Assembly (NCBI RefSeq): GCF_012726265.1
Contig: NZ_JAASAG010000001.1
Coordinates: forward strand, 682,001 to 746,000
From: Streptomyces sp. HNM0575
GTDB taxonomy: Bacteria; Actinomycetota; Actinomycetes; Streptomycetales; Streptomycetaceae
Length of the DNA stretch: 64,000 nt
Direction: 5' to 3'
A model generated the notes under the pieces. That model was given only the letters and a program-made list of their open reading frames with translations. It was not told where the DNA came from and did not search any database. The number at the start of each line of letters is the position of its first letter. Positions within the stretch are counted from its first letter, which is position 1. The position numbers and the translations under genes were made by a program. This document shows positions 1 to 9,376 of the stretch, piece by piece.

Positions 1-880
1 CCGCATCGCGCACGCTGACCGGCTGCGCGGCAGGCTCACGGCGCTCGGCCAGGAGAACGGGCACCTCGTCATCGCCGGGGCGGGCTGGATCGGGCTCGAA
101 GTCGCCGCGGCCGCGCGGGAGTACGGGGCGGAGGTCACCGTCGTCGAACCCGAACCGACGCCGCTGCACTCCGTGCTCGGCCCCGAGATGGGCACGCTCT
201 TCGCCGACCTCCACCAGGAGCACGGCGTCCGCTTCCACTTCGGGGCGCGGCTGGCGAAGATCACCGGCGCGGACGGCATGGTGCAGTCCGTACGCACCGA
301 CGACGGCGACGAGCACCCTGCCCACGACGTCCTCGCCGCCATCGGGGCCGCGCCCCGCACCTCGCTCGCCGAGGCCGCCGGACTCGAACTCGCCCCCGGC
401 CCGAGCGGCGGCGTCGCCGTGGACTCCGCGCTGCGCACCTCCGACCCCGACGTCTACGCCGCGGGCGACGTGGCGTCCCTGCGCGAGACCCCGTGGGGCG
501 GGCCGCTGCGCGTCGAGCACTGGGCGAACGCCCTCAACAGCGGTCCCGCGGCGGCACGTTCGATGCTCGGCCGCGACGTCGTCTACGACCGCGTGCCCTA
601 CTTCTTCTCCGACCAGTACGACGTCGGCATGGAGTTCTCCGGCTACGCGCCGCCCGGCACCTACGACCAGGTGGTGTGCCGGGGCGACGTCGCCAAGCGC
701 GAGTTCATCGCCTTCTGGCTGCGCGACGACCGCGTACTGGCGGGCCTGAACGTGAACGTCTGGGACGTCACCGCAGCCGTCCAGGACCTGATCCGCTCGG
801 GCACCCCGGTCGACCCCCAAACCCTCGCGGACCCGGACGTCCCCCTCCCCGACCTGGGCCCCGCCCCCGACAAGGGGTAG
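1..880 (+). CDS. FAD-dependent ferredoxin/rubredoxin-type reductase (5' end missing)
   Basis: Three-prime part of a pyridine-nucleotide-disulfide oxidoreductase family protein; the reading frame is open from the first bases, so the start lies outside the window. Visible: an NAD-binding Rossmann segment with GAGWIGLE (GxGxxG) near the left edge and an acidic strand end (VTVVE), the second FAD-binding signature YAAGDVAS, and the C-terminal reductase segment with VEHWANA and PYFFSDQYD typical of reductases that pass electrons from NAD(P)H to a ferredoxin or rubredoxin, often for P450s or dioxygenases. No partner ferredoxin or oxygenase gene is seen downstream. Family call is firm; electron acceptor unknown. 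Confidence 0.88.
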   Translation, partial: RIAHADRLRGRLTALGQENGHLVIAGAGWIGLEVAAAAREYGAEVTVVEPEPTPLHSVLGPEMGTLFADLHQEHGVRFHFGARLAKITGADGMVQSVRTDDGDEHPAHDVLAAIGAAPRTSLAEAAGLELAPGPSGGVAVDSALRTSDPDVYAAGDVASLRETPWGGPLRVEHWANALNSGPAAARSMLGRDVVYDRVPYFFSDQYDVGMEFSGYAPPGTYDQVVCRGDVAKREFIAFWLRDDRVLAGLNVNVWDVTAAVQDLIRSGTPVDPQTLADPDVPLPDLGPAPDKG

Positions 881-999
881 CGCGCGCCGGGCGCGCGCAT
901 TCGCCGACGGCCGGGTCGGCACCTGCGATTCCGGCGGTGCCGCCGGTGGTGCCGCGTCATCCCGCGGCGGCTGTACGGCGAACGCCAACGCCCTGGCGG

Positions 1000-1960
1000 G
1001 CGCCCGCTGTTGTGCGCGTCCCGTCGACGCCCACGGCAGCGGCCAGGCTGACGTGCTGCTGCCGGGGCGAGGGGCGCTGCGGCGGGCGTCGCCCGGGGTG
1101 CCTGCGTGTGGGGTTGGCCGGGCGCCCACGGGCGCCCGGGCTCCGGCGACGGTAACGGCCCGGCCTGTCGCCGCCGTTGTCCCGCCAGCCGAGGCGAGGG
1201 CGATGCTGCGCCTGCCCTGATGCCCGCGGCAGGCGCAGCACGAAGGTGCTGCCGGTGGGTGCCGCGTCATGCCGCGGCCCGGTGGGCGGCTGACACCAAC
1301 GCCTCGCCCTGCGCGCGCAGTTGTGCGGGTGCCGTCGGCACCGATGGCGGAGCCGTGCGTGTTGCGGCCCACCGCGCGGCGCGCCCACGGCAGCGACGCC
1401 CGCGCTCCGGGCCGTAGCGGCTCGGTCCCGTGTGTGCCGTCGTGTTGCCGTCCACGCGCCCGGAGGCGCCAACGCCTCGGCGTGCGCCCGATGTTGTGCG
1501 GTGCCGTCGGCGGTTATGGCGGTGCCCCGCCTGTTACGGCCACCGCGCCGCGCGTCCACGCTCGCGGCAGCCGTCAGGCTGACGTGCTGTTGTGCCACTG
1601 CCGGAGGCGAAGGGTGCTGCGGCAGGTGTCGCGCGGGGTTGCCCGCGACGGCGGCCTGTCTGCGCGTGTGCCCCGCGCCCCCGGCCACGGAACGTCAACT
1701 CCCCGCTCCGTGCCCGCTGTTGTGCCCGTGCCGTCGGCACCGGTCACGGCGGAGCCGTGCCTGCCGGGGCGCCGGTGCGCCCGCGTTGGGGTGCGGCCCT
1801 TGCGTCCCTCCCCGCGGCCCACCCGCGCGGCAGCGCACCCCGCTCCGTGCCCGCTGTTGTGCCCGTGCCGTCGGCACCGGTCACGGCGGAGCCGTGCCCG
1901 TCGGGGCGCCCACGCGCCCGCCGGTGGGTGCGGCCCCCGCGCCGCGCCCCACCGCGCGCG
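1000..1960. repeat. Array of five diverged palindromic intergenic repeats
   Basis: Related cores lie near 1007-1040, 1319-1395, 1491-1570, 1701-1761 and 1838-1898. Copies four and five are identical over 61 bp (1701-1761 and 1838-1898, period 137). The best copies carry GTGCCGTCGGCAC (a perfect 13-nt inverted repeat) followed by CACGGC-GGA-GCCGTG. The first two copies also share their left flank (about 937-1000 and 1249-1318). Copies decay from right to left, so the duplication nearest dnaG is youngest. Confidence 0.75.
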
Positions 1961-2013
1961 GCAGCGCACCCTCGTCGGCTGGCCGCCCCGCCAGGGGTGT
2001 CGCAGGCCCGCCG

Positions 2014-2019
2014 TACAAT
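2014..2019 (+). promoter_or_regulatory. Candidate -10 box of a leaderless dnaG promoter
   Basis: TACAAT lies 7 nt before the dnaG GTG start, so transcription would begin at or next to the start codon. No purine-rich ribosome binding site precedes the GTG, which fits a leaderless mRNA. No convincing -35 box is seen 16-18 bp upstream. Confidence 0.5.
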
Positions 2020-2026
2020 CTGCGGT

Positions 2027-3979
2027 GTGGCGGGCAGGATCAACGACGAGGACGTGAAGGCGGTACGGGGCGCGGTCCCGATCGACGCCGTGGTCTCGGA
2101 GTACCTTCAGCTGCGCAACGCCGGAGGCGGCAATCTGAAGGGGCTCTGCCCGTTTCACGACGAGAAGTCGCCCTCGTTCCATGTCAGCCCGTCCAAGGGC
2201 CTGTTCCACTGCTTCGGCTGCCAGGAGGGCGGCGACACCCTCGACTTCGTGATGCGCGTCGACCACCTCTCCTTCTCCGAGGCGGTCGAGCGGCTGGCGG
2301 CCCAGGCGGGCGTCACCCTGCGGTACGAGGAGGGGGGTTACGGCCGGGCCAGCCAGCAGGGCGAGCGCACCCGTCTCGTCGAGGCGCACAAGGTCGCCGC
2401 GCAGTTCTACACCGAGCAACTCGCGGGCCCCGAGGCCGAGACGGGGCGCCGCTTCCTCACCGAGCGCGGCTTCGACGAGGCCGCCGCCGGCCACTTCGGC
2501 ATCGGCTACGCCCCGGCGGGCTGGGACCACCTGGTGCGCTTCCTGCGCGGCAAGGGCTTCTCCGACAAGGAGCTGACCCTGTCCGGGCTGGCCCAGGAGG
2601 CCCGTAACGGCCGCCCCATCGACCGGTTCCGCGGCCGGCTGATGTGGCCCATCCGCGACATCACCGGCGACGTCGTCGGCTTCGGGGCCCGCAAGCTGCG
2701 CGAGGACGACCACGGCCCGAAGTACCTCAACACTCCCGAGACGCCGATCTACCACAAGTCGCAGGTGCTCTACGGCATCGATCTGGCCAAGAAGGACATC
2801 GCCAAGGGCAACCGCGCGGTCGTCGTCGAGGGCTACACCGATGTGATGGCCTGCCACCTCTCGGGCGTCACCACCGCGATCGCCACCAGCGGCACCTCCT
2901 TCGGCGAGGGCCACATCAAGATCCTCCGCCGCCTGCTGATGGACAACTCCGGCTCGGAGGTCATCTTCACCTTCGACGGCGACGCGGCCGGGCGCAAGGC
3001 CGCCCTGCGTGCCTTCGAGGACGACCAGAAGTTCGCGGCCCGTACGTCCATCGCGATCACCCCGCAGGGCATGGACCCCTGCGAGTTGCGGATCGCCGAG
3101 GGCGACGAGGCGGTGGCGAAGGTCGTCGAAGGCCGTTCGCCGCTCTTCGAGTTCGCCATCCGCTCCATCGTGGGGGAGCACAACCTCGATACGGCGGAGG
3201 GCCGTTCGGCCGCGCTGGAGCAGGCGGCGCCCGTCGTCGCGCAGATCAAGGACGCGTCGATCCGCCGTGACTACGCGGTGCTGCTGGGCGGGCTGCTCGG
3301 CATCCTGGACGAGCAGTTCGTGGTGCGCAGGGTCGCCCAGCTCGCGCAGCGCCGCCAGGCCCACCCCGGCCCGTCGCGATCCGGCGCCGGCGGCCCCGCA
3401 CGGGGCCGTTCCGCCGGCGTTCCGCCGGGCGCGGGCGCACCCGCCACCTCGTCCGGCGGACCGTCCGGGGGCCCGTCCGCGCACTCCGGTCCCGCCCTGT
3501 ACCTCCGCAGCCCGGCACACCGCGTCGAGCGGGAGCTGCTCAAACTCGCCCTTCAGCGCCCCGAGTTGGTCGCACCGGCCTTCGACGCCTATGAGACGGA
3601 CGAGTTCACGGCACCGCCTTACGCCGCCGTCCGCGAGGCCGTCGACGCGGCGGGCGGAGTGACGGGCGCGGACGACGAATTCGTCAACCGCGTCCGCGAC
3701 GCCGCGCCCGACGACGGCGTGCGGGCCCTCGTGCACGAACTCGTCGTCGAGCCGCTGCGCGCTGCCCGGGGCCGCGAGCCCGACGAGATGTACGCGGGAA
3801 TGCAGTTGGTCACCGTGCGCCTCGCCGCCGTGCACGCCCGCATCGCCGACCTGGAGAGCAGCGCCCGCCGCCTGGAGGCCCAGCGCGACGACGAGCGCTC
3901 GGCGGCCGTGCGCCAGGAGATCTGGCAGCTCACGCAGTACGGCCGCTCCCTACAGGAGCGTGGAGCGGCGGCGCTCTGA
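2027..3979 (+). CDS. dnaG: DNA primase
   Basis: Makes RNA primers for the replication fork and binds DnaB helicase. 650 aa. The N-terminal CHC2 zinc ribbon is complete: Cys41, His44, Cys62, Cys65 (CPFH and CFGC). The TOPRIM catalytic core follows, with VVVEGYTDV near residue 267 and FTFDGDAAG near residue 317. A Gly/Pro/Ser-rich linker of about 40 residues precedes the C-terminal helicase-binding helical region. The GTG start is chosen because the protein then begins directly before the conserved AGRINDEDV; the frame stays open upstream into the repeat region but has no family residues there. It is followed by the sigma factor gene on the same strand. Confidence 0.96.
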   Translation: MAGRINDEDVKAVRGAVPIDAVVSEYLQLRNAGGGNLKGLCPFHDEKSPSFHVSPSKGLFHCFGCQEGGDTLDFVMRVDHLSFSEAVERLAAQAGVTLRYEEGGYGRASQQGERTRLVEAHKVAAQFYTEQLAGPEAETGRRFLTERGFDEAAAGHFGIGYAPAGWDHLVRFLRGKGFSDKELTLSGLAQEARNGRPIDRFRGRLMWPIRDITGDVVGFGARKLREDDHGPKYLNTPETPIYHKSQVLYGIDLAKKDIAKGNRAVVVEGYTDVMACHLSGVTTAIATSGTSFGEGHIKILRRLLMDNSGSEVIFTFDGDAAGRKAALRAFEDDQKFAARTSIAITPQGMDPCELRIAEGDEAVAKVVEGRSPLFEFAIRSIVGEHNLDTAEGRSAALEQAAPVVAQIKDASIRRDYAVLLGGLLGILDEQFVVRRVAQLAQRRQAHPGPSRSGAGGPARGRSAGVPPGAGAPATSSGGPSGGPSAHSGPALYLRSPAHRVERELLKLALQRPELVAPAFDAYETDEFTAPPYAAVREAVDAAGGVTGADDEFVNRVRDAAPDDGVRALVHELVVEPLRAARGREPDEMYAGMQLVTVRLAAVHARIADLESSARRLEAQRDDERSAAVRQEIWQLTQYGRSLQERGAAAL

Positions 3980-4366
3980 GACCGCTCGGGCGTCGGTGAG
4001 CCTCGTGGCCGCGGCGCGCCGTGAGTCTTGTGCCCGCGGCACGGTGAGCCGCGGGCCGCGCCGAGTCGCGTGCCGCGTGCCGCGCATCGCCTCGGGCCCG
4101 GCCCACGTCAGACCCACCCGTACACGCTTCGACGGCCAGGGCCCGCAGCGGGGTCGTAGCCGTACGTATGCGAAAAGTCACCGTCCATTCCAGAAACTGG
4201 GCGCACGACCCTCGTGGCCGGAGTGTGTCGTACCCCACACTGGTGGGCGGTGCTTGAGTCCTTGGAGCGGGGCGTGCGCCGGCCGCGCATGCCGGAGAGC
4301 CCCCGGATCCGATCAGCATGTACGCCGCCCCCCGAACCGGCAGCGAGCACACTGGAGGTCTCCCTC
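3980..4366. other. Intergenic region dnaG to sigma factor
   Basis: 387 bp without a gene. The first 110 bp are a string of GC-rich near-repeats (GTGCCGCG-like). It contains one inverted repeat, AGTGTG-N8-CACACT at 4222-4241, about 130 bp before the sigma factor start; it could belong to that gene's promoter, but no clear -35/-10 pair can be assigned. Confidence 0.5.
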
Positions 4367-5632
4367 GTGCAGACCCGGACCCTGACCAGCGCGGCTCCTC
4401 CCGCCGCATCGGCGGTTTCCGCCCTGGCCGCCGCGACGGCGACCGCGACCGCATCGGCGACCGCCGCCGCTGCCGCGCCGGTTGCTCCGCCCGTACCGAC
4501 CCCGCCCGTACCGACCCCGCCTGTATCGAGCCCGCCCGTATCGACCCCGCCTCCGTCGGGCCCGGCCGCATCCGGTCCGCCCGCAGCCGTCCCGGCGGTC
4601 CCGGCGGTGCCGCTCCCCGCACCGCCCGCCGCCCCGCCCCCCGCGGAAGAGCCGCGGCAGCCGGGCCACGGCGAACAGGACCGGCACGAGAAGCCCGCCC
4701 GTGAGGACGCGGGCAGCGGCGCGTCCGCCGATCTCTTCCGCCAGTACCTGCGCGAGATCGGCCGCATCCCGCTGCTCTCGGCCGCCGAGGAGGTCGAACT
4801 CGCCCAGCGCGTCGAGGCCGGCCTGTTCGCCGAGGAGAAGCTCACCGCCCCGGCGACCCACCCCGACGGCCCTCTCGCGCACGAACTCGACCAGCTCGTC
4901 GTGATGGGCAGGATCGCCAAGCGCCGCCTGATCGAGGCGAACCTCCGGCTCGTCGTCTCGGTCGCCAAGCGGTACATCGGCCGCGGCCTGACCATGCTGG
5001 ACCTGGTGCAGGAGGGAAACCTCGGGCTGATACGGGCGGTCGAGAAGTTCGACTACGCACGGGGCTACAAGTTCTCGACGTACGCGACCTGGTGGATCCG
5101 GCAGGCGATGTCCCGCGCCCTCGCCGACCAGGCCCGCACGATCCGAGTGCCCGTGCACGTCGTCGAGTTGATCAACCGCGTCGTACGCGTCCAGCGCAGG
5201 CTGCTTCAGGAACGCGGCCAGGAACCGACGCCCGACGAGGTCGCCGCACACCTCGACCTCACCGGCGAACGCGTCTGCGAGGTGCTGCGCCTCGCACAGG
5301 AACCCGTGTCGCTGCACGCACCCGTCGGCGAGGAGGAGGACGTACACCTCGGCGACCTCATCGAGGACGGCGACGCCCCCTCACCCGTGGAGTCGGCGGC
5401 GTTCCTGCTGCTTCGGCAGCACCTGGAGGCGGTGCTCTCCACCCTCGGCGAGCGTGAACGCAAGGTCGTACAGCTGCGTTACGGACTGGACGACGGCCGT
5501 CCGCGCACCCTGGAGGAGATCGGCCGGCTGTTCGGCGTGACCAGGGAACGCATACGGCAGATCGAGTCCAAGACCCTCGCCAAGCTCCGCGACCACGCCT
5601 TCGCGGACCAGCTGCGCGGCTACCTCGACTGA
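4367..5632 (+). CDS. hrdA: Principal-type (group 1/2) RNA polymerase sigma factor, HrdA-like
   Basis: Directs core RNA polymerase to -35/-10 promoters. 421 aa. The first ~110 residues are low complexity (Ala/Thr then repeated PTPPV units, then an acidic/basic stretch). Region 1.2 begins at [16 protein letters not shown]; region 2 has [31 protein letters not shown] and the -10 melting helix [12 protein letters not shown]; region 3 follows; region 4 carries [20 protein letters not shown] for -35 recognition. The GTG start at 4367 has GGAGG 8 nt upstream; the longer open frame from 4214 lacks a site. Streptomyces carry several hrd paralogues; hrdA is chosen from its position next to dnaG and the ABC pair, which I recall as the S. 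coelicolor arrangement. Paralogue identity is less certain than family. Confidence 0.85.
   Translation: MQTRTLTSAAPPAASAVSALAAATATATASATAAAAAPVAPPVPTPPVPTPPVSSPPVSTPPPSGPAASGPPAAVPAVPAVPLPAPPAAPPPAEEPRQPGHGEQDRHEKPAREDAGSGASADLFRQYLREIGRIPLLSAAEEVELAQRVEAGLFAEEKLTAPATHPDGPLAHELDQLVVMGRIAKRRLIEANLRLVVSVAKRYIGRGLTMLDLVQEGNLGLIRAVEKFDYARGYKFSTYATWWIRQAMSRALADQARTIRVPVHVVELINRVVRVQRRLLQERGQEPTPDEVAAHLDLTGERVCEVLRLAQEPVSLHAPVGEEEDVHLGDLIEDGDAPSPVESAAFLLLRQHLEAVLSTLGERERKVVQLRYGLDDGRPRTLEEIGRLFGVTRERIRQIESKTLAKLRDHAFADQLRGYLD
4487..4561 (+). repeat. 15-bp tandem repeat inside the sigma factor gene
   Basis: Unit CCGCCCGTACCGACC occurs at 4487, 4502, 4517 (variant), 4532 (variant) and 4547 (degenerate), encoding repeated [10 protein letters not shown] pentapeptides in the non-conserved N-terminus. 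The first two units are identical. Confidence 0.85.
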
Positions 5633-5642
5633 TCTCGACTGA

Positions 5643-5692
5643 CCTCGCGGGCGCCCCGGGACACCGCCGGCACCGGCGGGCGCCCCGGGGCC
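5643..5692. terminator. Candidate terminator between converging genes
   Basis: CCGCCGG-CA-CCGGCGG (5664-5679) flanked on both sides by GGGCGCCCCGGG. Lies between the ends of the sigma factor and the ABC exporter genes. No T-run, as usual in this GC range. Confidence 0.45.
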
Positions 5693-5696
5693 GCGC

Positions 5697-7619
5697 TCAG
5701 TCCACCTCCGCCACCGCCGCCGCGAACTGCGCCTCGTACAGGCGCGCATAGGCCCCGCCGGCCGCCAGCAGCTCGCCGTGCGAGCCCTGTTCGACGATCG
5801 ATCCGTCCTCCATCACGAGGATCACGTCGGCATTCCGGATCGTGGAGAGCCGGTGGGCGATGACGAAGCTCGTACGGCCGTGCGCCAGCCGCACCATGGC
5901 CTGCTGTATGAGCACCTCGGTGCGGGTGTCGACCGAGCTGGTCGCCTCGTCCAGCACGAGGATCACCGGGTCGGAGAGGAAGGCGCGCGCGATGGTGATC
6001 AGCTGCTTCTCACCGGCGCTGACGCCCGTGCCGTCCTCGTCGAGGACCGTGTCGTAGCCGTCGGGCAGCGTCCGCACGAAGCGGTCCGCGTGTGCCGCGC
6101 GCGCGGCCTCCTCGACCTGCTCGCGGCTCGAACTCTGCGCCCCGTAGGCGATGTTCTCCGCGATGGTGCCCTCGAAGAGCCAGGTGTCCTGGAGGACCAT
6201 CCCTATCCGGGAGCGCAGCTCCTCGCGGTTCATCTCCGCGGTGTCCGTGCCGTCCAGGAGGATGCGCCCGCTCCGCGTCTCGTAGAAGCGCAGCAGCAGG
6301 TTGACGAGCGTGGTCTTGCCCGCGCCCGTCGGGCCGACGATGGCGACGGTGCTGCCCGGCTCGACCTTGAGCGACAGGTCCTCGATGAGGGGGCGGTCCG
6401 GCTCGTAGCGGAAGGAGACCCGGTCGAGCTCGACGCGCCCGCGCACCTCGGCGGGGCGTGCCGGAACCGCGGGCTCGGGGCTCTGCTCCTGCGCGTCGAG
6501 GATCTCGAAGACGCGCTCCGCCGACGCCACCCCCGACTGGACCATGTTGGCCATGGAGGCGATCTGGTTGAGCGGCTGGCTGAACTGCCGCGAATACTGC
6601 ACGAAGGCCTGCACGTCGCCGATCGACAGCGCACCCGAGGCGACCCGCAGCCCGCCGACCACGGCCACCAGCACGTAGTTGAGGTTCGAGACGAACATCA
6701 TCACCGGCTGCATGATCCCGCTGACGAACTGCGCCTTGTAACTCGCCCGGTACAGCGCCTCGTTGCGCTCACGGAAGGCCGCGGCCGACTCTCCCTGCCG
6801 CCCGAAGACCTTCACCAGGGCGTGCCCCGTGTACATCTCCTCGACGTGGGCGTTGAGCTTGCCCGTGTCGGCCCACTGCTGCACGAACTGCGGCTGCGCC
6901 CGCTTCCCGATCCGGGTCGCCACGGTCAGCGAAATCGGTACGGTCACGAGCGCGACCAGCGCCAGCAGCGGCGAGATCCAGAACATCATCACCAGCACAC
7001 CGACCACGGTCAGCACGGAGTTGACGATCTGGCCCATGGTCTGCTGGAGGGTCTGGCCGATGTTGTCGATGTCGTTGGTGACGCGGCTGAGGACCTCGCC
7101 TCGCGTCTGCCTGTCGAAGTACGACAGCGGCAGCCGGGAGAGCTTCGCCTCGACCTGCTCCCGCAGCCGGAAGACGGTGCGGTTGATCGCGCGCACCGAC
7201 AGCCGCCCGCTGGCGAGCATCATCAGCCCCGCCACCGCGTACACCGCGATCACCAGCAGCAGCACCTGGCTGAGCGCGCCGAAGTCGATGCCCTGACCCG
7301 GGGTGAAGTCCGTACCGGAGAGCATGTCGGCCACGCCGGTGTCGCCCTCGGAGCGCATCCGGTCCAGCACCTGCTCGCGGCTGACGCCGTCCGGCAGCCG
7401 CTTGCCGATGAAGCCGGCGAAGATCAGGTCGGTGGCCTCGCCGAGTATCTTCGGGCCGAGCACGCTGAAACCGACACCGAGCAGCCCGAAGGCCACCATG
7501 CCGATGAGCGTGGCCCGTTCGGGACTGAACTGCCCAACCAGCCGTTTCGCGGAGCCGCGGAAGTCGGCCGATCGGCGGGGCGGTGCGCCGCCGCCCAGCA
7601 TGCGGGCCGGACCACTCAC
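5697..7619 (-). CDS. ABC exporter subunit B (fused membrane-ATPase, catalytic half)
   Basis: Membrane domain plus ATPase, 640 aa, type IV (multidrug-type) exporter half. The N-terminal ~350 residues hold six predicted membrane helices; the nucleotide-binding domain has Walker A GPTGAGKTT, Walker B with glutamate (VILVLDEATSSVD) and an H-loop (IAHRLST). The signature is VSAGEKQ rather than LSGGQ. The GTG start overlaps the stop of the upstream partner by 4 nt (GTGA), so the two are translated together and probably form a heterodimer. Substrate cannot be told from sequence; drugs, lipids or peptides are possible. Confidence 0.9.
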   Translation of the reverse strand: MSGPARMLGGGAPPRRSADFRGSAKRLVGQFSPERATLIGMVAFGLLGVGFSVLGPKILGEATDLIFAGFIGKRLPDGVSREQVLDRMRSEGDTGVADMLSGTDFTPGQGIDFGALSQVLLLVIAVYAVAGLMMLASGRLSVRAINRTVFRLREQVEAKLSRLPLSYFDRQTRGEVLSRVTNDIDNIGQTLQQTMGQIVNSVLTVVGVLVMMFWISPLLALVALVTVPISLTVATRIGKRAQPQFVQQWADTGKLNAHVEEMYTGHALVKVFGRQGESAAAFRERNEALYRASYKAQFVSGIMQPVMMFVSNLNYVLVAVVGGLRVASGALSIGDVQAFVQYSRQFSQPLNQIASMANMVQSGVASAERVFEILDAQEQSPEPAVPARPAEVRGRVELDRVSFRYEPDRPLIEDLSLKVEPGSTVAIVGPTGAGKTTLVNLLLRFYETRSGRILLDGTDTAEMNREELRSRIGMVLQDTWLFEGTIAENIAYGAQSSSREQVEEAARAAHADRFVRTLPDGYDTVLDEDGTGVSAGEKQLITIARAFLSDPVILVLDEATSSVDTRTEVLIQQAMVRLAHGRTSFVIAHRLSTIRNADVILVMEDGSIVEQGSHGELLAAGGAYARLYEAQFAAAVAEVD

Positions 7620-9376
7620 GCTGCGGCCTCCTCTTCTGTCAGCTGGGAGAGCACGATCTCCCGGTACGTCTCGTTGTCTTCCATCAGCTCGTGGTGCCGC
7701 CCCGATCCGACGACGCGGCCCTCGTCGAGCACGAGGATCCGGTCGGCGTCACGGATGGTGGAGACCCGCTGGGCGACGATGAGGACCGTCGCGTCGGCGG
7801 TGCGGCGGGTGAGGGCCGCGCGCAGCGCCGCGTCGGTCGCGTAGTCGAGCGCGGAGAAGGAGTCGTCGAACAGGTAGATCTGCGGGCTGTGGACCAGCAC
7901 CCTTGCTATCGCGAGCCGTTGGCGCTGACCGCCCGAGACGTTGTTGCCGCCCTGGCCGATCGGCGCGTACAGCCCGCCGTCCATCGCGGCCACGAACTCC
8001 TCGGCCTGCGCGGTCTCCAGGGCCTCCCACAGCTCGTCGTCGGTGGCGTCGGGCCGTCCGTAGCGCAGGTTCGACGCGACCGTGCCGGAGAAGAGATAAG
8101 GGTGCTGCGGCACGAGGCCCACCGTGCGGGCAAGCAGAGCCGGTTCGAGCGTCCTCACGTCCTCGCCGCCGACGAGCACGGCGCCCTCCGTGGCGTCGAA
8201 CAGCCGCGGCAGCAGCCCCAGAAGCGTCGACTTGCCGCTGCCCGTCGAGCCGATCACCGCCGTGGTCTCGCCGGGCCGCGCGAGCAGATCGACGTCCGCG
8301 AGCACCGGGGCCTCGGCGCCCGGGTAGCGGAAGCCGGCCCGGCGCAGCTCCAGCACGCCGCCCCCGCGCCCGCCGTCTCCGGGCACTCCGCGCAGCGTCC
8401 GCACGGGCTCGTCGGGAGGGACCACGCTCGACGAGGTGTCCAGCACCTCGGTGATGCGGTCGGCGCACACCTCCGCGCGCGGGATCAGCATGAACATGAA
8501 GGTGGCCATCATCACCGACATCACGATCTGCATCAGGTACGACAGGAAGGCCGTGAGCGCGCCGATCTGCATGCCTCCGCTGTCGACACGGTGGGCGCCG
8601 AACCACACCACCACGACGCTGGAGACGTTCACGACCGTCATGACCACCGGGAACATCAGCGCCATCAGCCGCCCGGCGCCGAGCTGCACAGCGGTCAGCC
8701 CGCTGTTGTGCTCGTGGAAGCGCTGCTGCTCGTAGTCGTCCTTGACGAAGGCACGTATGACGCGGATGCCGCCGATCTGCTCCCGCAGCACCCTGTTCAC
8801 GCCGTCGAGGCGCCGCTGCATGGTGCGGAACAGGGGCCGCAGCCTCCGCACGATCAGGCCGACCAGCACGGCCAGCACCGGCACCACGCCCAGCAGCACC
8901 GAGGAGAGCGGGACGTCCTGCCCGAGGGCCATCACGATGCCGCCGACGCACATGATCGGCGCCGAGACCATGATCGTGAAGGTCATCAGCACCAGCATCT
9001 GCACCTGCTGGACGTCGTTCGTGGTGCGGGTGATCAGCGACGGGGCGCCGAAGCGGCTCACCTCGCGCGCGGAGAAGGTCTGCACGCGGTCGAAGACCCG
9101 TGCCCTGATGTCCCGGCCGGCCGCCGCGGCGGTGCGCGCCGCGAGGAGCACCGCGCCGATGTTGCACACCACCTGTGCGAGGGAGACGCCGAGCATGAGC
9201 CCGCCGTGGCCGAGGATGTAGCCGGTGTCGCCGCGGACGACGCCTTTGTCGATGATGTCGGCGTTGAGCGTGGGCAGATAGAGCGTCGCCGACGTCTGCA
9301 CCAGCTGGAGCAGTACGAGGACGGTGACCGGGCGCCGGTAAGGGCGCAGATGTTCGCGGAGCAGGCGGATCAGCAC
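7616..9376 (-). CDS. ABC exporter subunit A (fused membrane-ATPase, degenerate Walker B)
   Basis: 586 aa partner of the following gene. N-terminal six-helix membrane domain starting MLIRLLREHLRPYRRP; nucleotide-binding domain with Walker A GSTGSGKST and canonical signature VSGGQRQR, but Walker B reads IYLFDDSFSALD, with aspartate in place of the catalytic glutamate. With the partner's non-canonical signature this makes one degenerate and one competent ATP site, the pattern of heterodimeric exporters such as BmrC/BmrD. First gene of a two-gene leftward operon. Confidence 0.9.
   Translation of the reverse strand: MLIRLLREHLRPYRRPVTVLVLLQLVQTSATLYLPTLNADIIDKGVVRGDTGYILGHGGLMLGVSLAQVVCNIGAVLLAARTAAAAGRDIRARVFDRVQTFSAREVSRFGAPSLITRTTNDVQQVQMLVLMTFTIMVSAPIMCVGGIVMALGQDVPLSSVLLGVVPVLAVLVGLIVRRLRPLFRTMQRRLDGVNRVLREQIGGIRVIRAFVKDDYEQQRFHEHNSGLTAVQLGAGRLMALMFPVVMTVVNVSSVVVVWFGAHRVDSGGMQIGALTAFLSYLMQIVMSVMMATFMFMLIPRAEVCADRITEVLDTSSSVVPPDEPVRTLRGVPGDGGRGGGVLELRRAGFRYPGAEAPVLADVDLLARPGETTAVIGSTGSGKSTLLGLLPRLFDATEGAVLVGGEDVRTLEPALLARTVGLVPQHPYLFSGTVASNLRYGRPDATDDELWEALETAQAEEFVAAMDGGLYAPIGQGGNNVSGGQRQRLAIARVLVHSPQIYLFDDSFSALDYATDAALRAALTRRTADATVLIVAQRVSTIRDADRILVLDEGRVVGSGRHHELMEDNETYREIVLSQLTEEEAAA

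Larger units (their letters stand above)
881..2026. other. Gene-free, repeat-filled spacer upstream of dnaG
   Basis: 1.15 kb with no credible gene. Open frames here have no ribosome binding site, no recognisable domain and an Arg/Pro/Ala-rich composition expected from random GC-rich DNA. The stretch is built from diverged copies of a roughly 140-300 bp unit that repeats a TTGTG box, the palindrome GTGCCGTCGGCAC and the hairpin CACGGC-GGA-GCCGTG (listed separately). Function unknown; it could be an intergenic repetitive element array like the REP-like elements known between Streptomyces genes. Confidence 0.7.

Noticed and set aside
957..1688. 243-codon leftward open frame in the spacer before dnaG
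   Set aside because: Arg/Pro/Ala-rich, no domain, no ribosome site, and it tracks the DNA repeat units; a by-product of GC-rich repeat sequence.
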